From Arcuatula senhousia (lineage: Eukaryota; Mollusca; Bivalvia; Mytilida; Mytilidae), in NCBI GenBank assembly GCA_963971305.1, contig OZ020306.1, positions 72,203,022 to 72,267,021 on the forward strand: a stretch of 64,000 bases of DNA. Reading direction: 5' to 3'. Of this stretch, positions 60,701 to 64,000 are shown piece by piece. Position 1 is the stretch's first letter. Each line of letters starts with the position of its first letter. The notes under the pieces are model-generated. The model was not told the DNA's origin and did no database searches. It was given only the letters and a program-made list of their open reading frames with translations. A program made the position numbers and the translations under genes.

Positions 60701-60985
60701 CTACGAGGAGGCTTAACTAGGCAACCGAAAGCTAGATTTTTATCTAGCCTAGGTGGTCTAGTGGTCTAAGGCGCTGGACACAGTGCAGGCGAAGTTGCCA
60801 TAGATGACAGAGTATGGGTTCGATTCCAGCTCAACCCCATGCTGGATTTTCCGGTGTCATCGGCTTTAAAAAGATGATTTTCATCACTGTTGGCACACGG
60901 ACACCCTTTCTAACTTTGCAGCTCACCATATCCATTCTATATTATATCAATTACTTTACAGAGCTGTACGCAACACCAATTATCA

Positions 60986-60999
60986 TATACAGAACATTA
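60986..60999. repeat. 14-bp direct repeat flanking the tRNA-like array, right
   Basis: TATACAGAACATTA, identical to 55903-55916, immediately after the last truncated unit. Confidence 0.75.
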
Positions 61000-62048
61000 A
61001 CCTGTGGAGTAATACTTTTGAGAAGTGGATGGACAATGGGAGACAACTGCAGATGTGAAAATACGTAGGACAACAAAATATGAAGTACAAAGAGCGATAA
61101 CTGCAGCTATGTTTTAACTTATTATAACCAGGACTAATATATGTACCGGGAAAAAAAATAGAACAACAGGAAACCAAGCTCAGAACACTTACTCATAAGA
61201 TAAAAAGAATATGATTGCGTTGGAATATTAGACATAACTTTTTAAGTTCTTTCCCTTTACAAAGGATATAATTTAATTTTTATTCTTTTACATTATTGTT
61301 GCAAAATAATGTTTAACGTTATGAAAAGAATAATTGCGAGATCAACAATTTAAAAAAGTATTTTGTATAAATACATGAATAAATAAATATATAAAAGCTT
61401 TTGACTGAAAATATATGCCAAATCAGGATTTGGAATAAAAATTTCGGTATAAAAAACACTTATTATATATCCAAAAGCTACGAAATCGGATTTAAATCTT
61501 GGATATAGTTAAAAAAAACCAGATTATACGTAAAATGAACTCAATGTTAAACCATAAATATCTGGATTCAAATTTTGGATATAGGCCAAAAACACTCATT
61601 ATATATCCAATAAACTCAAAATTGAAGCTATGCAACTTGTATTAAATCTCAGATTTTTATGGAAAAATAAACGCACTATACACGCAATAAACTAAAAATT
61701 TACAACTACTACTATCTGTATAAATTTGGGATTTATAATTAGTAGCAACCAAGAAATATTTGCATTAAATTAAAAATTTATTTGAAATTTACACATAATG
61801 CAACTTATTGTAAATTTAAGATATAATTACATTTAAGTCAAACGTATATTCGACTCAAACTAGAAATTTAAACGAGGTTTATGGAAGGCTTAAACTATGA
61901 CAAAACTCAGGAATTTAATCATTTGACTAAACTATAATAAAACTTGGTCTAAACTGGAAATTTAATATGATGTTAAACTGTAACCTACTAACATAAATTT
62001 AGAATTTAGACCTAGTTTAAGACCAGTTTATTGGCAGATTAAATTGGA
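61000..62048. repeat. Right subterminal region of the CACTA element
   Basis: No gene is seen. From about 61380 the sequence is AT-rich with recurring motifs: GGATTTAAATCTTGGATATAG and GGATTCAAATTTTGGATATAG, then AAACTAGAAATTTAA, AAACTCAGGAATTTAAT, AAACTGGAAATTTAATA and TTTAGAATTTAGACC. Their spacing and their inverted partners at the left end fit CACTA subterminal repeats. Confidence 0.55.
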
Positions 62049-62062
62049 CATTTCATGCAGTG
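62049..62062 (-). repeat. CACTA terminal inverted repeat, right
   Basis: CATTTCATGCAGTG is the perfect inverted partner of 3249-3262 and is followed by the AAG duplication. Confidence 0.88.
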
Positions 62063-62065
62063 AAG
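62063..62065. repeat. Target site duplication AAG, right
   Basis: This is the right partner of 3246-3248. It is followed at once by GTTCTTCCTACCCCAGACAT, the continuation of the retrozyme repeat that breaks off at 3248. Confidence 0.88.
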
Positions 62066-62207
62066 GTTCTTCCTACCCCAGACATAGGTTGATCATCTTA
62101 GTAATAATTTGGTTCCTTAGTTTTGGTATTTTTGGTTTTACTATTTTATGCTCTTCATAATCATAAAGTGTTTGGAATTTTCAATAATTTTGGTAGAGCG
62201 CCTCTGA

Positions 62208-62241
62208 TGAGTCTTGAATAGACGAAACGCGCGTCAGGCGT
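62208..62241 (+). ncRNA. Type I hammerhead ribozyme, core intact
   Basis: This is the copy to the right of the giant element, with all core boxes intact and a predicted cut after 62235. With the element and one AAG removed it lies exactly 359 nt from the copy at 3022-3066. Confidence 0.83.
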
Positions 62242-62292
62242 AGCAAAATTTATTGTCTGGAACTTTGTTGTCATTTGTATTTTGGTAAATTG

Positions 62293-64000
62293 GACTTAAG
62301 TGTGACCAAAAAGTTCTCTTTCTGGCATTTTAGACGTTGATTTGGCAGATTTTCATTGTTTAAGCATCTTGTATTTAATAGGCCTTTCTGTTTTCATGAT
62401 GGCTAATGAGCCTTGTTTAAGTATTTTGACACTTTTTTAGTAAGCATTAAAATTTTCCATTTTGACAACCCTTGTCCATTGTATTGCAAACTGTTAAAAC
62501 TAGTGAAAAGCTTTCAACTATAATATTGCTTAGTTTGTCATGCGCCCTACAAAAAATCAATATATTGCAAGTTTTAAATTACCCCTTTATAGCAGTTATG
62601 GTTCCCTAATGTCAACATAACTGTTTGTAGCTTATAACTGGCAAACTAGAAAATAATAAAAAGCTTTTAATTATAAAATGTTCAGCTTATTGAACTCTAC
62701 ACTCATAAGCAGCAGTGGCGGATCCATAACTTCTGAAAAGAGGGGGCCCACTGACTGGCCTAAGAGGGGTCCCGCTTTGTTTTTTTTATGTCAAGTGAGC
62801 ACTTTAGGCTCCTGGGAGCCTCTTGTCTGATTTTTTGCAAGCAAATCATCATATAACAGAACTAAGATAAATAGGGGTGAATATCCTGAGCATTAAATTG
62901 AGAGAAGCAAGACTTTACTTATTGCTAAAAAAATAATATAAACAACTTTTCCCTAGATGATTAATCTGGGGACCTGTAACCTTATTTTAAAGGGTAAGTT
63001 CGCGATTTTTGACATATGGTCTTAAGTTATTCAGAACAATGTTTTATTACAGTGTGCAAATTTTTTCTCTCATATCTTAACTTATAACAAAGATATTGGA
63101 GATTATTTATTTGAAATAGTCCCCTACTCTACATTAGGGGACTACTTCAGTTAATCAGAATTTCTACTGAGTAGCACAAAATCATATTAGTTCAAACATT
63201 TAAGTGATCATGTGGTACGTCCAATAACCAACAAAATAATTGAAATAATCAAAAGTCAACAAGATCATTTAATATTTTCAAATTACTTTCTATGTAAAAT
63301 TTTTTTTTTAAAACGTTTTATTAATCTATTTTCTTTTTCTTTTAAATTGACATTTATTATCAATTAATTAAAATTAAAATTCTATAATTAAAAAAAATAT
63401 TATTTTTATTTACTATTAAGAACGAAGTTGTGTATTTAAATGTAAGCCATCATATTTCAATGAAAATAATTGTTATATAATTATGTAAATTACAGGTCAT
63501 TCTTTTTCTAATCCCCTACTGGGTTTGCTAAAAGTGTTAATTATTGTGAATTTATTGTCATTGTTTCTCAGCAGGTACCTGTGTAATGGTTAGGTAAACA
63601 TAAATGTAATTAATCACAGCTGACTTGGGGTGAAATAATTATCAATACCTACAGGTGTCAAAACCTAATATAAAAACATTAAGTAACAAAGTTTTATGTA
63701 CTAGATCTTTTTTTTTCATTCTAGCATTTAAAACAATAATGTTATTTATATGCAAGATTATCACAACACAACATGACTTATATAATTAAAAATGACTTAT
63801 TTAAATGGATTTTTATACCAAAAAATCATTATTACTAATTAAAGAATAACTCAATTTTGTTATTTTAAATTAGGATTTTCTATCACTTATTTAAAATGCC
63901 ATAACATAGATGCACATAAAAATATTATATATTGGCAATTCAATAATTAGGTAAATGGTGGGTCACTATCAAAAGGAGACTTTGTGGTATTCAGAAATTT
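62293..64000. other. Right flank outside the CACTA element and retrozyme
   Basis: AT-rich, no supported gene. At 62710-62775 GCAGTGGCGGATCCATAACT and nearby GGGGGGCC-like words look like a common dispersed repeat, similar in style to 8690-8820. No inverted ends or RNA were seen. Confidence 0.35.

Larger units (their letters stand above)
55917..60985. repeat. Inverted tandem array of a 388-bp tRNA-Leu-derived unit (13 units' length)
   Basis: Units run on the minus strand from 55917 to 57320 and on the plus strand from 57321 to 60985, all with a 388-bp period and near identity (only two variants seen: GTATTGTG near 57573 and CTACAAGG near 57988). Each has a tRNA-like head (A box TGGTCTAGTGG, B box GGTTCGATTCC), a body, and a 7-bp hairpin GCTAGAT-TTTT-ATCTAGC just before the head. 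There are 13 complete heads plus one half head at the inversion. Both outer ends stop in the body at different points. The recurrent 79-residue frame is a by-product of the repeat. Confidence 0.93.
3249..62062 (+). mobile_element. Giant EnSpm/CACTA DNA transposon, 58.8 kb
   Basis: Seen: the left end CACTGCATGAAATG (3249-3262) is the exact reverse complement of the right end (62049-62062). AAG occurs just outside each end (3246-3248 and 62063-62065). Known: EnSpm/CACTA elements start CACTA or CACTG, make 3-bp duplications and carry short subterminal repeats. Here AT-rich motifs resembling TAAACTGGAAATTTAAT (61950-61966) recur near the right end and appear inverted near the left end (about 3299-3317). 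The element contains an EnSpm-type transposase and a six-exon gene, plus LINEs, SINEs, MITEs and satellites nested inside. Family members are usually 5-20 kb, so this one is unusually long. Removing the interval plus one AAG restores the 359-nt hammerhead period of the flanking array. The ends are near certain. That the full length moved as one unit is inference. Confidence 0.88.
62063..62284 (+). mobile_element. Retrozyme-like tandem array, right part
   Basis: This continues the unit interrupted at 3248. By eye it differs from the left copy at only one base (TTTGGAATTTT versus TTTGGCATTTT) across about 219 bp. It ends after the TTGTTGTCATTTGTATTTTG block and is followed by GTAAATTG. Confidence 0.75.

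Noticed and set aside
55917..60985. Functional tRNA-Leu gene cluster
   Set aside because: Acceptor and T stems do not pair properly and the anticodon loop is deformed; only the promoter boxes and D and variable arms are preserved.
56203..61068. Repeated 79-residue reading frame seen 13 times, three on minus and ten on plus
   Set aside because: It is a by-product of the 388-bp non-coding unit: it starts in the tRNA-like B-box region and has no recognisable domain.
3249..62062. Maverick/Polinton or virus-derived giant element as explanation
   Set aside because: No polymerase B, integrase, packaging ATPase or capsid-like frames; ends and duplication length fit CACTA instead.

Overview
The window looks like a repeat-dominated, AT-rich eukaryotic genome, most likely a bivalve mollusc and plausibly a mussel. 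The basis is spliceosomal introns, SINEs and LINEs, hammerhead-ribozyme repeats of the kind described in mussels, and nested DNA transposons. The species call rests on family knowledge and was not checked by search. I found no convincing ordinary host gene in the 64 kb.

Main finding: almost the whole window (3249-62062, 58,814 bp) reads as one giant EnSpm/CACTA DNA transposon. Its ends are perfect 14-bp terminal inverted repeats (CACTGCATGAAATG ... CATTTCATGCAGTG), flanked by a 3-bp duplication AAG. It sits inside a tandem hammerhead-ribozyme 'retrozyme' array. Hammerhead cleavage sites on the left are 359 nt apart. Removing the element plus one AAG makes the next interval exactly 359 nt as well, which fixes both borders independently.

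Layout. 1-2545: older hammerhead repeats and a decayed Penelope-like reverse transcriptase. 2554-3248 and 62063-62284: the young retrozyme array split by the insertion. 3249-5330: left terminal and subterminal region, then a 67-bp minisatellite. 5330-9900: MITEs and low-information DNA. 9900-24330: an old minus-strand LINE, broken by a TTAA-flanked transposon (10211-21889). That transposon carries a foldback, a MITE, an old SINE and a full-length, apparently intact LINE (15253-21224; ORF1 and ORF2, with a 2A-like NPGP motif in ORF2). 27588-28076: a SINE with 13-bp target duplications. 28690-31602: the CACTA transposase, interrupted by two in-frame stops near its N-terminus. 32476-34997: a small CACTA-like non-autonomous element. 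35000-44340: MITEs, a LINE remnant and a lone hammerhead. 44550-49827: a clean six-exon gene (351 aa), probably the transposon's second gene or cargo. 51674-54888: two abutting DNA elements, one filled with a ~260-bp tandem repeat. 55917-60985: an inverted tandem array of a 388-bp tRNA-Leu-derived unit, flanked by a 14-bp direct repeat. 61000-62062: right subterminal region. 62293-64000: flank.

How it fits together: the transposase and the six-exon gene are the only two non-nested gene units inside the CACTA ends. The rest is passenger DNA, much of it old and decayed, although the element interrupts a young repeat array. This suggests that a giant, already loaded element transposed as one unit, possibly helped in trans because its own transposase now carries stops.
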